Program-made: the position numbers and the translations under genes
Source of the DNA: Pseudomonas frederiksbergensis
GTDB lineage: Bacteria > Pseudomonadota > Gammaproteobacteria > Pseudomonadales > Pseudomonadaceae
Assembly: GCF_003732665.1 (NCBI RefSeq)
Contig: NZ_MOBP01000001.1
Span: 167,466-231,465 of the forward strand
Length of the DNA: 64,000 nt
Reading direction: 5' to 3'
In this document: positions 27,426 through 37,559 of the stretch, one piece after another
How the letters are laid out: every line of letters starts with the position of its first letter
Position numbering within the stretch: position 1 is the stretch's first letter
The notes under the pieces: model-generated
Database searches by the model: none
What the model saw: the letters and a program-made list of their open reading frames with translations, nothing else
Told to the model about the DNA's origin: nothing

Positions 27426-28295
27426 TCAAGGCTTGGCTTTTTCCAGGTAACGGAAGAAGTCGCTGCTTGGGTCCAGGACCATGACGTCGGTTTTGTTCGC
27501 GAAGCTTTCACGGTAGGCACGCAGGCTACGGTAGAAACCGTAGAACTCCTGGTCCTGGCCGTAGGCCTTGGAGTAGATCGCAGCAGCCTGGGCATCACCA
27601 TCACCACGAACCTCTTCAGATTCACGATAGGCTTCGGCCAGCAACACGCGGCGTTGACGATCGGCGTCGGCACGGATGCCTTCGGCCAGCTCGTTACCCT
27701 TGGCGCGGTGCTCGCGAGCTTCACGCTCACGCTCAGTGCTCATACGTTCGAACACGCTGCGGTTCACTTCTTTCGGCAGGTCGATGGCCTTGACCCGAAC
27801 ATCGACAACTTCGATGCCCAGCTCTTTTTCCGCCATCTTGTTCAGCGAAGCGGTGATGTCCGCCATCAACGCGTCACGTTCACCGGAAACCACTTCATGC
27901 AGGGTGCGCTTACCAAACTGGTCACGCAGGCCCGATTCCAGACGACGGGACAGACGCTCGTCGGCAATCTGCTTCAAACCAGATGTCGCGGTGTAGAAGC
28001 GCTCGGCATCTTTCACGCGCCACTTGGCGTAGGCATCGACCATGACAGCTTTCTTTTCCAGCGTCAGGAAGCGTTGTGTCGGTGCATCCAGCGTCATCAG
28101 GCGTGCGTCGAATTTGCGCACCTGGTTAACGTAAGGCACTTTCACATGCAGGCCCGGCTGAACATCAGTCTGGACCACGCGACCGAATTGCAGCATTACC
28201 GCACGCTCGGTCTGACCCACAATGTAGAAGCAGTTCCAGGCTGCGATCGCCACGACGACGCAGACAATAAGGGCGATCAGCGATTTATTGCTCAT
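27426..28295 (-). CDS. hflC: HflC, SPFH protein of the FtsH-regulating complex
   Basis: A 289-residue inner-membrane protein with one N-terminal membrane segment (LIALIVCVVVAIAAWNCFYI) and an SPFH/prohibitin domain facing the periplasm, then a long charged helix (REREAREHRAKGNELAEGIR). With HflK it forms a large cage around the FtsH protease and modulates its action on membrane proteins. Its start overlaps the hflK stop codon (ATGA). Confidence 0.97.
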   Translation of the reverse strand: MSNKSLIALIVCVVVAIAAWNCFYIVGQTERAVMLQFGRVVQTDVQPGLHVKVPYVNQVRKFDARLMTLDAPTQRFLTLEKKAVMVDAYAKWRVKDAERFYTATSGLKQIADERLSRRLESGLRDQFGKRTLHEVVSGERDALMADITASLNKMAEKELGIEVVDVRVKAIDLPKEVNRSVFERMSTEREREAREHRAKGNELAEGIRADADRQRRVLLAEAYRESEEVRGDGDAQAAAIYSKAYGQDQEFYGFYRSLRAYRESFANKTDVMVLDPSSDFFRYLEKAKP

Positions 28296-29467
28296 CAGCG
28301 ACTCTCCCTGGTACGTGCTTGCTGTTGTTGCAGATCAGCGGCTGCACGCGCATTCGCTTCATTGCTGCTGGCTGCTGCGCCCGTTACCGGTGCGCTGGTG
28401 CTGCGGCCACTGTCGATCATCTTGTCCAACGGCAAGTACAGCAGATTGCTCTGGCCATTCTTGTTGCCGGTCACGAGAACCTTGCTGGTGTTGGTGAAGA
28501 CTTCCTGAATGGTGTCCAGGTACAGACGCTCGCGGGTGACTTCAGGGGCCTTGCGGTACTCGGCGACCAGTTTGGTAAAGCGATCCGCCTCACCCTTGGC
28601 ACGCGAAACCGTTTCGTCGCGGTAACCGTTGGCATCCTCAAGGATGCGCTGGGCCTGACCACGGGCTTCCGGAACGACGCCGTTGGCGTAGGTTTCAGCC
28701 TGGTTGCGCGAACGCTGCTCGTCTTCACGGGCGCGGATCACATCATCGAAGGCTTCCTGGACTTCACGCGGTGCGGCTGCGCTTTGAACGTTGACCTGGG
28801 TAACGGTGATACCGGTGCGATAGGTATCGAGGAAACGTTGCAGACGCTCCTTGATTTCGCTGGCCATCAATTCACGGCCTTCGGTCAGGACCTGGTCCAT
28901 GGCGGTGGAACCCACCACATGGCGCAAGGCGCTGTCGGTCGCGTGTTGCAGGCTGATTTCCGGCTGATCGACGTTCAGCACGAAATCCTGCAGGTTGCTG
29001 ATCTTGTACTGCACGGTCAGCGGCACTTCGACGATGTTCTCGTCTTCGGTCAGCATCTGGCCCTGCTTGGTATAGGCACGCTCACGCGTGACGTTTTCCA
29101 TGTACTTCTTGTCGATCGGCGGGAAGTAGATGTTCAGGCCCGGGCCTACCGTCTCGTAGTACTTGCCGAAGCGCAGCACCACGGCTTGCTCCTGCTCGTC
29201 GACGACGTAGACCGCGCTGTACAGCCACACAGCGGCGAGCACGACCAGGCCGATGCCGAGCAGACCGCCGAAGCCGCCACTCTTGCCCGAACCACCGCCG
29301 TCGTCACCGCGTTTTTTACCACCACCGAACAACCCGTTCAGGCTTTCCTGCAGCTTTCGGAAGGCCTCGTCGAGATCCGGTGGTCCCTTGCGGTCGCCGT
29401 TATTGCGGCGCTTGCCACCCCAAGGATCCTGATTATTCGAGTTGCCACCCGGCTCATTCCAAGCCAT
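28295..29467 (-). CDS. hflK: HflK, SPFH protein of the FtsH-regulating complex
   Basis: A 390-residue partner of HflC. The N-terminus MAWNEPGGNSNNQDPWGGK is the typical glycine-rich cytoplasmic tail. One membrane segment follows (GLLGIGLVVLAAVWLYSAVY), then the SPFH domain (EQAVVLRFGKYYETVGPGLN) and a Gln/Ala-rich C-terminus. ATG 29467 with GGAGAG upstream is preferred to an upstream in-frame start. It lies 96 bp after hflX. Confidence 0.97.
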   Translation of the reverse strand: MAWNEPGGNSNNQDPWGGKRRNNGDRKGPPDLDEAFRKLQESLNGLFGGGKKRGDDGGGSGKSGGFGGLLGIGLVVLAAVWLYSAVYVVDEQEQAVVLRFGKYYETVGPGLNIYFPPIDKKYMENVTRERAYTKQGQMLTEDENIVEVPLTVQYKISNLQDFVLNVDQPEISLQHATDSALRHVVGSTAMDQVLTEGRELMASEIKERLQRFLDTYRTGITVTQVNVQSAAAPREVQEAFDDVIRAREDEQRSRNQAETYANGVVPEARGQAQRILEDANGYRDETVSRAKGEADRFTKLVAEYRKAPEVTRERLYLDTIQEVFTNTSKVLVTGNKNGQSNLLYLPLDKMIDSGRSTSAPVTGAAASSNEANARAAADLQQQQARTRESR

Positions 29468-29563
29468 AGCGCTCTCCATCTGATAAAGCAAAGACGCACC
29501 CACGGCGCGCCGACCAATGCTACAGAATGCCTGTCACCACGGCACAACCGCTTTCTCAGGCTT

Positions 29564-30865
29564 TTATTGCAAAGTGTGTTGCTCGATGAAGTCCATCGGT
29601 TGCAGGCCTTCGCGGCTGACCAGTCGATTCAACTCGACCCGAGGCAAGCGAACAGCCAGCAAGCTGACACCTTCTTCGTCGTGTTCTTCTTTCTGCACCG
29701 CACCGAGTTCGAAAAACTGCGCACGCAGTCGAGCAAAACGTTGCGGCAAGCGCAAGGTGCCAACAAACAAATCACTGCCCAGCAACTCGGCAATGGCTTG
29801 CTCAAGCAATTCCAGACCACTGCCATCACGCGCCGACAGCCAGACCCGCTGGGGCTTGCCGTTTTCGTCGCGCTGGATTTGTGGCTCAACGCCTTCAAGC
29901 AAATCGAGTTTGTTATAGACCTCGAGGATCGGCAAGTCCTGGGCCCCGATCTCGCCCAGCACCACCATCACCTGCTCGATCTGCAACATGCGATCCGGTT
30001 CGGCCGCATCGATCACGTGCAACAGCAGATCCGAGTTGCTCGACTCTTCGAGCGTAGACCGGAATGCCTCGACCAGTTTGTGGGGCAAGTGGCGGATGAA
30101 ACCCACCGTGTCGGCCAGGACAATCGGCCCCAGGTCGTCGATTTCCAGACGGCGCAAGGTCGGGTCCAGCGTGGCAAACAACTGGTCAGCCGCGTACACG
30201 TCGGATTGGGTCACGTTATTGAAGAGCGTGGATTTGCCGGCGTTGGTATAGCCCACCAGGGACACGGTAGGAATATCCGCACGGGAACGGCCGCGTCGCG
30301 ACTGTTCGCGCTGACTGCGCACCTTTTCCAGCCGACCCTTGATCTGTCGCAGGCGAACCCGCAGCAAACGGCGGTCGGTTTCCAGCTGGGTTTCACCCGG
30401 ACCACGCATACCGATACCGCCACCCTGACGCTCAAGGTGAGTCCAGCCGCGAACCAGGCGCGTGCTCATGTGGTCAAGCTGGGCCAGTTCGACCTGGAGC
30501 TTGCCCTCATGGGTACGGGCGCGTTGGGCAAAGATATCGAGAATCAGACCGGTACGGTCGATCACGCGACACTCGAAAACACGTTCGAGGTTACGCTCCT
30601 GACTGGGCGTGAGGATGTGATTGAAGATGACCAGATCGGCCTTTTCGGCATGGACCAGGTCGCGCAGTTCCTCGACCTTGCCGCTGCCAATCAGGAACTT
30701 GGCAGTTGGCCGATGACGCGGCACGTTAAAAAACGCGACGGTCTCGGCGCCAGCCGAATTAGCCAATTCCTGAAACTCCTGCGGATCTTCGCGCGCCTCA
30801 GGGTCCTGTCCATCCAAGTGAACGAGGATCACTCGTTCACCACCACCGTGGCGCTCAAAGAACAA
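29564..30865 (-). CDS. hflX: GTPase HflX
   Basis: A 433-residue ribosome-associated GTPase that splits stalled 70S ribosomes. The N-terminal HflX domain starts FFERHGGGERVILVHLDGQD and includes LTPSQERNLERVFECRVIDR. The glycine-rich linker RGPGETQLETDRR is followed by the G domain with G1 GYTNAGKST, DTVGFIRHLP (G3) and NKLD (G4). The start codon is TTG, supported by AGGAG six bases upstream and by the usual FFERHGGG beginning. The ribosome-binding site lies inside the 3' end of hfq. Confidence 0.97.
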   Translation of the reverse strand: MFFERHGGGERVILVHLDGQDPEAREDPQEFQELANSAGAETVAFFNVPRHRPTAKFLIGSGKVEELRDLVHAEKADLVIFNHILTPSQERNLERVFECRVIDRTGLILDIFAQRARTHEGKLQVELAQLDHMSTRLVRGWTHLERQGGGIGMRGPGETQLETDRRLLRVRLRQIKGRLEKVRSQREQSRRGRSRADIPTVSLVGYTNAGKSTLFNNVTQSDVYAADQLFATLDPTLRRLEIDDLGPIVLADTVGFIRHLPHKLVEAFRSTLEESSNSDLLLHVIDAAEPDRMLQIEQVMVVLGEIGAQDLPILEVYNKLDLLEGVEPQIQRDENGKPQRVWLSARDGSGLELLEQAIAELLGSDLFVGTLRLPQRFARLRAQFFELGAVQKEEHDEEGVSLLAVRLPRVELNRLVSREGLQPMDFIEQHTLQ

Positions 30866-30877
30866 AGGAGACTCCTA

Positions 30878-31138
30878 TCAGGCGTTACCTGGCTCAGCGT
30901 CACCCGCTTCGGATTCGGTTGCGCTAGGCAGACGAATTGGACGAACCGGCACCACTGTCGAGATAGCGTGCTTGTAAACCATCTGGCTAACGGTGTTTTT
31001 CAGCAGGATGACGAACTGGTCGAAAGACTCGATCGTGCCTTGCAGTTTGATCCCGTTGACCAGGTAGATGGACACCCCAACTTTCTCTTTACGTAAAGTA
31101 TTCAAGTAAGGGTCTTGTAGCGAATGCCCTTTTGACAT
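30878..31138 (-). CDS. hfq: RNA chaperone Hfq
   Basis: An 86-residue Sm-like protein forming a hexamer that pairs sRNAs with mRNAs and, in pseudomonads, acts with Crc in catabolite repression. The Sm1 region is [20 protein letters not shown] with [19 protein letters not shown]; the Sm2 segment is [10 protein letters not shown]. The short C-terminal tail ([15 protein letters not shown]) is typical of Pseudomonas. ATG 31138 has AAAGGAG upstream. It sits 94 bp after miaA and 12 bp before hflX. Confidence 0.98.
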   Translation of the reverse strand: MSKGHSLQDPYLNTLRKEKVGVSIYLVNGIKLQGTIESFDQFVILLKNTVSQMVYKHAISTVVPVRPIRLPSATESEAGDAEPGNA

Positions 31139-31232
31139 GTGCCGCACTCCTTTAAGGATTCAATATAAAAAATAGGTAATTCAGATGGCTTGGGCCGTCA
31201 CACCCCCAAGGATAGACGGCAATTGCAAGGAC

Positions 31233-32204
31233 TCAGCTCAATATGGAGATGGTCCCAAGGTATTTCAAGGCGCGTGGCAGATTGTCGCAATCGAGGCTGT
31301 CCAGCCAGTGTAAATCAGCCCAACTGCGCAGCCAGGTGAACTGGCGCTTTGCCAATTGGCGCGTGGCGATGATTCCACGCTCCTGCATCTCGGCTTGCGT
31401 CAGCTTGCCATCCAGATAATCCCAGACTTGTCGATACCCTACAGCGCGTATGGACGGCAACCCTGAATGCAGGTCACTTCTCGTACGCAGGGCTACGACC
31501 TCGTCGATGAATCCCTGTTCCAACATAATTGTGAATCTTTGTTTAATGCGCTCATGCAGCACCTGGCGATTTGCCGGTGCAATGGCCAAGTTCGCGACAG
31601 TATAGGGCAATTGTTGCAGTCCCGAAGCGGCTGCTTCAGTACTTTGCGCAGATTGTCTGAGCCGCAGCTCGGTCATGCTCTGACCGCTCACACGATAAAC
31701 TTCCAGCGCTCGACTGAGACGTTGAGGATCGTTCGGGTGAATTCGCGCCGCCGACACCGGATCAATGATTGCCAATTGATCGTGCAGGGCTTGCCAGCCA
31801 AGGCTTGCAGCCTCTTCTTCGATTTGTGCACGAACTTCAGGATCGGCCGCCGGCATTTCCGCCAACCCTTCGACCAAAGCCTTGTAGTAGAGCATCGTGC
31901 CGCCTACAAGCAGCGGAATTTTGCCTCGGGAAGTGATCTCGGCCATCGCCTCAAGGGCATCACGACGAAAATCCGCTGCTGAATAGCTCTCCGCCGGGTC
32001 GATAATATCGATCAAGCGGTGCGGAAATTCGGCCAGGATCTCTTTCGATGGCTTGGCGGTGCCGATGTCCATGCCGCGATAGACCAGCGCCGAATCAACA
32101 CTGATCAGCTCGCACGGCAGGACTTTGGTCAGCTCGATGGCCAGGTCGGTCTTGCCCGCAGCGGTCGGGCCCATCAGGAAAATCGCTGGAGGGAGCTGGC
32201 TCAT
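31233..32204 (-). CDS. miaA: tRNA dimethylallyltransferase
   Basis: A 323-residue enzyme that adds the isopentenyl group to A37 of tRNAs reading UNN codons. The P loop is GPTAAGKT. The family motif [17 protein letters not shown] is present, as is [17 protein letters not shown] 32204 overlaps the mutL stop codon (ATGA), so mutL and miaA are translationally coupled. Confidence 0.97.
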   Translation of the reverse strand: MSQLPPAIFLMGPTAAGKTDLAIELTKVLPCELISVDSALVYRGMDIGTAKPSKEILAEFPHRLIDIIDPAESYSAADFRRDALEAMAEITSRGKIPLLVGGTMLYYKALVEGLAEMPAADPEVRAQIEEEAASLGWQALHDQLAIIDPVSAARIHPNDPQRLSRALEVYRVSGQSMTELRLRQSAQSTEAAASGLQQLPYTVANLAIAPANRQVLHERIKQRFTIMLEQGFIDEVVALRTRSDLHSGLPSIRAVGYRQVWDYLDGKLTQAEMQERGIIATRQLAKRQFTWLRSWADLHWLDSLDCDNLPRALKYLGTISILS

Positions 32205-34114
32205 CAACGACCGCGCAAGAACAGTTTGTCCAGATCGTCCAGGCCCAATTGGGTCCAGGTCGGTCGGCCATGGTTGCATTGACCGCTGCGTTCGGTGTTT
32301 TCCATGTCCCGCAACAGGCCGTTCATTTCCGGTATCGCCAGGCGCCGATTAGCGCGGATCGCGCCGTGGCAGGCCATGGTGCCGAGCAGTTCGTTCAGGT
32401 GCGCCTGAATCCGGTCGCTGGTTCCGTATTCCATCAGGTCGGCCAGCACGTCGCTGACCAGACGATTGGCTTCCGCTTGCTTGAGCAGCGCCGGAATCTG
32501 CCGGATCGCCAGGGTTTCCGGGCCCAGGCGTTGCAACTCAAAGCCCAGGCGCTGGAACCAGGCGACGTTCTCTTCGGCGCAATCGGCTTCGCGCTGACTC
32601 ACGGCCAGGGATTCGGGCACCAGCAGCGGCTGGCCGCTCAGGCCTTCGCTGGCCATGGCGACTTTCAGGCGTTCGTACATGATCCGCTCGTGGGCGGCGT
32701 GCATGTCCACCAGCACCAGGCCCTGGGCGTTTTCCGACAGGATATAAATGCCCTTGAGCTGCGCCAGCGCGTAACCCAGCGGCGGAATATCGTCCTGCCC
32801 GGCGGGCAGCGCGACCGCATTGGCTTCGGGCAGCGGTGCGAAAAACTCGCGGTACGCCGCTTGAGCTTCCGCCACCGGCACGCCGGATTGAGGCTTTGGC
32901 GTGTACTGATATTGATAACCGGCGCCAACGCCCGAGCCTGCGGCCGTATTAAAGGTCGGCTGCCCTTGAGGCTGTTCCAGCAACGCATTCGCCGCCAGGC
33001 GCATTTCGCCCTGTGGACCGAACTCACCGGCATCGATGCCGGTCGGTCGGACAATGGCCGTCGCCACCGGCGCGGCCAGATGGTCTTCGGGCCGCACATC
33101 GCCTAAGGCGCGGTGCAAGGTGCCGTAGAGGAAATCGTGAACCATGCGCCCGTCACGGAAACGCACTTCGTGCTTGGTCGGGTGCACGTTGACGTCAACG
33201 CCCGCCGGATCGACTTCGAAAAACAGCACGAAGGTCGGGTGACGACCGTTGAACAGCACGTCGCGATAGGCCTGGCGCACCGCGTGGGCCACCAGTTTGT
33301 CGCGCACGGCACGGCCATTCACGAAGAAATACTGCAAGTCCGCCTGGCTGCGGTTGAACGTCGGCAACCCGACCCAACCCCACAAATGCAGGCCATTGCG
33401 CTCGATTTCGATCGGCAGCGCCTGCTCCAGGAACCCCGAACCGCAAATCGCCGCCACACGCCGGGCGCGAGCCGCGTCGTCATGGGCTTCGTGCAGGCTG
33501 AGGATGGTCTTGCCGTTGTGGCGCAAATGGAACGCCACGTCGAATCGCGCCAGAGCCAGGCGTTTGATCACTTCTTGCAGGTGATCGAATTCGGTTTTTT
33601 CGGTCTTGAGAAACTTGCGTCGGGCCGGGGTATTAAAGAACAAGTCGCGCACTTCCACCGAGGTGCCCACCGGGTGAGCGGCCGGTTGCACCCGGGGCGC
33701 CATGTCCCGGCCTTCGGTTTCGACTTGCCAGGCCTGATCGGCGTCCTTGGTGCGGGACGTCAGGGTCAGGCGCGCCACGGAGCTGATCGACGCCAGGGCT
33801 TCACCACGAAACCCGAGGCTCATCACCTGTTCGAGGTCTTCGAGGTTGCGAATCTTGCTGGTGGCGTGTCGCGCCAGGGCCAGCGGCAGGTCATCGGCGG
33901 AAATGCCGCTGCCGTCGTCGCGCACCCGCAGCAGCTTGACGCCACCCTGCTCGACATCGACGTCGATGCGTTTGGCACCGGAATCGAGGCTGTTTTCCAA
34001 CAACTCCTTGATCACCGAAGCCGGGCGCTCGACCACCTCACCGGCGGCAATCTGGTTCGCCAGTCGCGGGCTGAGCAGCTCGATACGAGCCGTGTTGTTC
34101 AGCGCCTGATTCAT
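32204..34114 (-). CDS. mutL: DNA mismatch repair protein MutL
   Basis: A 636-residue protein. The N-terminal GHKL ATPase shows [26 protein letters not shown] and [10 protein letters not shown], and the transducer domain [10 protein letters not shown] follows. The C-terminal dimerisation domain holds [12 protein letters not shown], which fits the DQHAx2Ex4E metal-binding endonuclease motif with Met for Gln. That agrees with the nicking type of MutL in Pseudomonas, which lacks MutH. It overlaps the amidase gene by a few bases. Confidence 0.97.
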   Translation of the reverse strand: MNQALNNTARIELLSPRLANQIAAGEVVERPASVIKELLENSLDSGAKRIDVDVEQGGVKLLRVRDDGSGISADDLPLALARHATSKIRNLEDLEQVMSLGFRGEALASISSVARLTLTSRTKDADQAWQVETEGRDMAPRVQPAAHPVGTSVEVRDLFFNTPARRKFLKTEKTEFDHLQEVIKRLALARFDVAFHLRHNGKTILSLHEAHDDAARARRVAAICGSGFLEQALPIEIERNGLHLWGWVGLPTFNRSQADLQYFFVNGRAVRDKLVAHAVRQAYRDVLFNGRHPTFVLFFEVDPAGVDVNVHPTKHEVRFRDGRMVHDFLYGTLHRALGDVRPEDHLAAPVATAIVRPTGIDAGEFGPQGEMRLAANALLEQPQGQPTFNTAAGSGVGAGYQYQYTPKPQSGVPVAEAQAAYREFFAPLPEANAVALPAGQDDIPPLGYALAQLKGIYILSENAQGLVLVDMHAAHERIMYERLKVAMASEGLSGQPLLVPESLAVSQREADCAEENVAWFQRLGFELQRLGPETLAIRQIPALLKQAEANRLVSDVLADLMEYGTSDRIQAHLNELLGTMACHGAIRANRRLAIPEMNGLLRDMENTERSGQCNHGRPTWTQLGLDDLDKLFLRGR

Positions 34115-35541
34115 TCTTTGGCCGCCAGTTCTGTGCCGGGAATGGTCAGGGTCTGGCCGATTTTCAATTCATCGCTTTTCAGATTGTTGGCGCTGCGCAG
34201 GGTCGCCGGGGACACCTGATAACGCACGGCAATCATCGCCAGGGTCTCGCCGGGGCTGACGCGATGGTCGCGGGGGCCTTGGGCGATCTTGCCGGAATCA
34301 CGCAGCCAGGCAATGTAAGTGCCCGGTGGCGGGTTCTGCTGGAAGAACTGGCGAACACCGGCGCTGATGGAGCGCGCCAATGCCTGCTGGTGGCTGGCCG
34401 TCGACAGTTTCGTGGCTTCGTTGGAGTTGGAGATGAAGCCGGTTTCCACCAGGATCGACGGAATGTCCGGGGATTTCAGCACCATAAACCCGGCCTGCTC
34501 CACCCGTTGCTTGTGCAGCGGCGTAACGCGGCTAATGTTGCTCAAGACCTTCTGGCCAACGTTCAGGCTGGAGGTCAGGGAAGCCGTCATCGACAGATCG
34601 AGCAACACGCCCGCGAGCATGCGGTCCTTGTCGTCGAGGCTGACGCTGCCGGCACCGCCGATCAAGTCGGAACGGTTTTCGCTGTCGGCCAGCCAACGGG
34701 CGGTCTCCGAAGTGGCACCGCGATCCGACAGGGCAAACACCGAGGCTCCGAAAGCTGCCGCAGACGGTGCGGCGTCGGCGTGGATCGAGACAAACAGGTC
34801 GGCGCCTTTCTTGCGCGCAATTTCGGTACGGCCACGCAGCGGGATGAAGTAATCGCCGGTGCGGGTCAGTTCGGCGCGGAAGCCTTTCATGCCGCTGACC
34901 TGGCGCTGCAATTCACGGGCGATGGCCAGGACCACGTCTTTTTCATGCTGACCGCGAGAGCCCGAGGCACCCGGGTCTTCGCCGCCGTGGCCGGCGTCAA
35001 TCACCACAATAATGTCGCGCTTGCCCGCCGGAGCCGGCGGCAGTTTCACCGGAGGATCGATCGGGGTGACCGGCACCGGGGCCACGGTCGCAACGTTGGT
35101 CGGTGGCGGCGGAATCGGGGCGGCGGCTTCGGCGCTGTCGAACAGGTCCACCACCAGGCGATTGCCGTACTGGGCGTTCGGCGGCAGGGTGAAGCTTTTC
35201 GGTGTGACGGCTTTTTTCAGGTCGATGACCACCCGCAGGTCGGTCGGTGTGCGCTGGGCCGAACGCATGGCGGTGATAGGGCTATTGGAGGCGTTGACGT
35301 TGAGCGGCGCACCGAGGGTCGCGCCGTTGATGTCGATGACCAGCCGATCCGGCGAGGTCAGGGTGAAAACGCTGTGCTGCACCGGCCCCGTGAGGTCGAA
35401 CACCAGCCGTGTGTTATCCGGAGCTCGCCACAGGCGAACGCTGTTGACCTTCGTTTCGGCCACAGCGTCGACGGTCACCGCCAAAAACAACAACCCTACG
35501 GCAGCTACCATCGCGCGAAAGCGCATACCTGACCCCATCAT
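34111..35541 (-). CDS. amiB: N-acetylmuramoyl-L-alanine amidase (AmiB/AmiC type) with AMIN and LysM domains
   Basis: A 476-residue exported amidase that cleaves septal peptidoglycan during cell separation. After a signal peptide ([20 protein letters not shown]) comes an AMIN domain (about 30-130), a Pro-rich linker, and an Amidase_3 domain with zinc ligands in [17 protein letters not shown] and FVSIHAD and the catalytic Glu in ILVETGF. A LysM domain ends the protein ([20 protein letters not shown]). Translation may start at 35541 or, with GGGGTCAGG upstream, at ATG 35526. It follows tsaE directly. Confidence 0.95.
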   Translation of the reverse strand: MMGSGMRFRAMVAAVGLLFLAVTVDAVAETKVNSVRLWRAPDNTRLVFDLTGPVQHSVFTLTSPDRLVIDINGATLGAPLNVNASNSPITAMRSAQRTPTDLRVVIDLKKAVTPKSFTLPPNAQYGNRLVVDLFDSAEAAAPIPPPPTNVATVAPVPVTPIDPPVKLPPAPAGKRDIIVVIDAGHGGEDPGASGSRGQHEKDVVLAIARELQRQVSGMKGFRAELTRTGDYFIPLRGRTEIARKKGADLFVSIHADAAPSAAAFGASVFALSDRGATSETARWLADSENRSDLIGGAGSVSLDDKDRMLAGVLLDLSMTASLTSSLNVGQKVLSNISRVTPLHKQRVEQAGFMVLKSPDIPSILVETGFISNSNEATKLSTASHQQALARSISAGVRQFFQQNPPPGTYIAWLRDSGKIAQGPRDHRVSPGETLAMIAVRYQVSPATLRSANNLKSDELKIGQTLTIPGTELAAKE

Positions 35542-36012
35542 TTAATTGGTTTCCAATGCCAAAGCGGCACACCACGACTCGCCACGCGAGCCCTGGGACA
35601 AAATTTTCAGCGAACGCCCGCTGTCTTGCGGGCTAATGGTAATGGTCAGGTCGGGCTTTGGCAAAAAGCCTGCACCCTTCTGGGGCCATTCAATCAAACA
35701 CATAGCGTCGTCGTCGAAGTAATCGCGGATGCCGAGGTATTCCAGTTCCTCCGGATCGACCAGTCGATACAGGTCGAAATGGAACGCGCGAATGTCGCCA
35801 ATCTCGTAGGGCTCGACCAGGGTGAAGGTCGGACTTTTTACCGCACCCACATGCCCCAGGCCACGGATGATGCCCCGGGACAGCGTGGTTTTCCCCGCCC
35901 CCAGGTCGCCTTCGAGAAAAATCAGACCGTGCCCTTGAGTGGTTTTTGCTATGCGTGCACCGAATGCGGTCATCGCCTCTTCATCAGCCAGGTACAGGGT
36001 TACTTCAGACAC
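35542..36012 (-). CDS. tsaE: tRNA t6A biosynthesis ATPase TsaE
   Basis: A 156-residue P-loop ATPase that works with TsaB, TsaC and TsaD to make threonylcarbamoyl-A37 in tRNA. The Walker A loop is GDLGAGKTTLSRG. KSPTFTLVEPY and FHFDLYRLVDPEELEYLGIR are family signatures. Its start lies within the last codons of nnr (13-bp overlap). Confidence 0.96.
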   Translation of the reverse strand: MSEVTLYLADEEAMTAFGARIAKTTQGHGLIFLEGDLGAGKTTLSRGIIRGLGHVGAVKSPTFTLVEPYEIGDIRAFHFDLYRLVDPEELEYLGIRDYFDDDAMCLIEWPQKGAGFLPKPDLTITISPQDSGRSLKILSQGSRGESWCAALALETN

Positions 36013-37496
36013 GGTGCTTGCTCCTCCAACAACTGACGAATGGCTGGAATCAGATCACTGGCCGCCAGCCCACGGCCCGATTTACCTTGTTGCGCCCCGG
36101 CATTGGCGTGTAGCCAGACTGCCAGGCACGCGGCCTCGAATGCATTCATGCCCTGGGCGAGCAAGGCGCCGACCAGACCGGCCAGCACATCGCCCAGACC
36201 GGCAGTGGCCATCGCCGGATGGCCCTGGTGACACGCCGCCAGCCGCCCATCGGGACTGGCGATCAGGCTGCCGGCGCCTTTCAGAATGACTACTGCTGTA
36301 TATTTTTTGCTCAATGCGTGAGCGGCGGCGGGGCGATCGGCCTGCACGCCTGCGGTGCTGATTCCCAGCAACCGCGCCGCTTCGCCCGGATGCGGAGTGA
36401 TGATGCAATCGGCGGGCAGTTTCACCTGTTCTTCGGCGAGCATGTTCAGCGCATCGGCGTCCCAGACTTGCGGCAACGGCGCGTTGGCGGCTGCTGACAA
36501 CAGACTTTTACCCCATGCCCCCTGCCCCAAACCCGGACCGACCACCAACACCGACACTTTTTCCAACAATCCCATCAACTGATTGGCCGACGAAGTACCC
36601 AACACCATGGCTTCCGGGATTCTCGCCAACGCGGCGGGCACATGTTCGCTGCGGGTGGCCACGGACACCATGCCCGCACCGCTGCGCAGCGCACTTTGCG
36701 CACTCAGCAGGATCGCGCCGCCGAAACCGCGATCACCGCCGATCAGCAGCACATGGCCGAATTTGCCTTTATGGGAGGTGGGTGGTCGAGGGGCCAGGCG
36801 TGGCAGGTTAGCGGCGCTTAGACGACGGGCGCTGATCGCTGCGCTCTCAAGTAGTTGCGGATCTGCGTGCAGATCGTTGAAGACCAACTCACCGACCACA
36901 TCCGCCGCATCACCGGTGAACAGCCCCAGCTTCAAACCGATGAACGTCACGGTGAGATCCGCCCGAACCGCCACGCCCAGCAGACGACCGGTATCGGCGC
37001 ACAGCCCCGAAGGGATATCCACCGCCGCCACCGGCAAGCCACTGGCATTGATCGCGGCAATGGCGCTGGCGTAGGGCTCACGCACTTCACCGCTCAGACC
37101 AGTGCCGAGCAAGGCATCGAGGACGATGCCGCGCAACTCGGTGTCGGTCCAGGCTTGGATGATTACGTTTTCGCTCAAGGCCTCGGCATGAGCCCGTGCC
37201 GCATCACCCTGCAATCGCTTGGGATCACCCACCGCCAGCACCCGCACTTGCCAACCGGCACGCTGGGCCAGCACCGCCACCAGATAACCGTCGCCAGCGT
37301 TGTTGCCGTGACCGGCCAGCACCGTCAGTTCGTTGGCCGTCGGCCACTGCCGGACCAGCGCCCGCCACGTCGCCCGCGCCGCTCGCTGCATCAATTCGAA
37401 GCCCGGCGTGCCGGCCGCGATCAGGCTCGCATCGAGCCCTCGCACTTGCGCGGCGCTGTACAGCGCGTCGGGTAAATCATCTTTAGTGTGCGGCAT
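36000..37496 (-). CDS. nnr: Bifunctional NAD(P)H-hydrate epimerase / ADP-dependent dehydratase
   Basis: A 498-residue repair enzyme that restores hydrated NAD(P)H. The N-terminal YjeF epimerase domain (1 to ~215) has GHGNNAGDGYLVAVLAQRAG. The C-terminal dehydratase domain of the ribokinase-like fold has KGKFGHVLLIGGDRGFGGA, DADALNMLAEE, TPHPGEAARLL and the catalytic Asp in ATAGLGDVLAG. ATG 37496 (MPHTKDDLPDALYSAAQVRG) is chosen; the longer ORF upstream overlaps divergent queG. First gene of the nnr-tsaE-amiB-mutL-miaA-hfq-hflX-hflK-hflC series. Confidence 0.96.
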   Translation of the reverse strand: MPHTKDDLPDALYSAAQVRGLDASLIAAGTPGFELMQRAARATWRALVRQWPTANELTVLAGHGNNAGDGYLVAVLAQRAGWQVRVLAVGDPKRLQGDAARAHAEALSENVIIQAWTDTELRGIVLDALLGTGLSGEVREPYASAIAAINASGLPVAAVDIPSGLCADTGRLLGVAVRADLTVTFIGLKLGLFTGDAADVVGELVFNDLHADPQLLESAAISARRLSAANLPRLAPRPPTSHKGKFGHVLLIGGDRGFGGAILLSAQSALRSGAGMVSVATRSEHVPAALARIPEAMVLGTSSANQLMGLLEKVSVLVVGPGLGQGAWGKSLLSAAANAPLPQVWDADALNMLAEEQVKLPADCIITPHPGEAARLLGISTAGVQADRPAAAHALSKKYTAVVILKGAGSLIASPDGRLAACHQGHPAMATAGLGDVLAGLVGALLAQGMNAFEAACLAVWLHANAGAQQGKSGRGLAASDLIPAIRQLLEEQAPCLK

Positions 37497-37559
37497 GCGT
37501 CTTCGGGCTCCGATGTCTGGCAGAATTATACGCACCTCAGCTCCGGTTTCTCTCGTCTC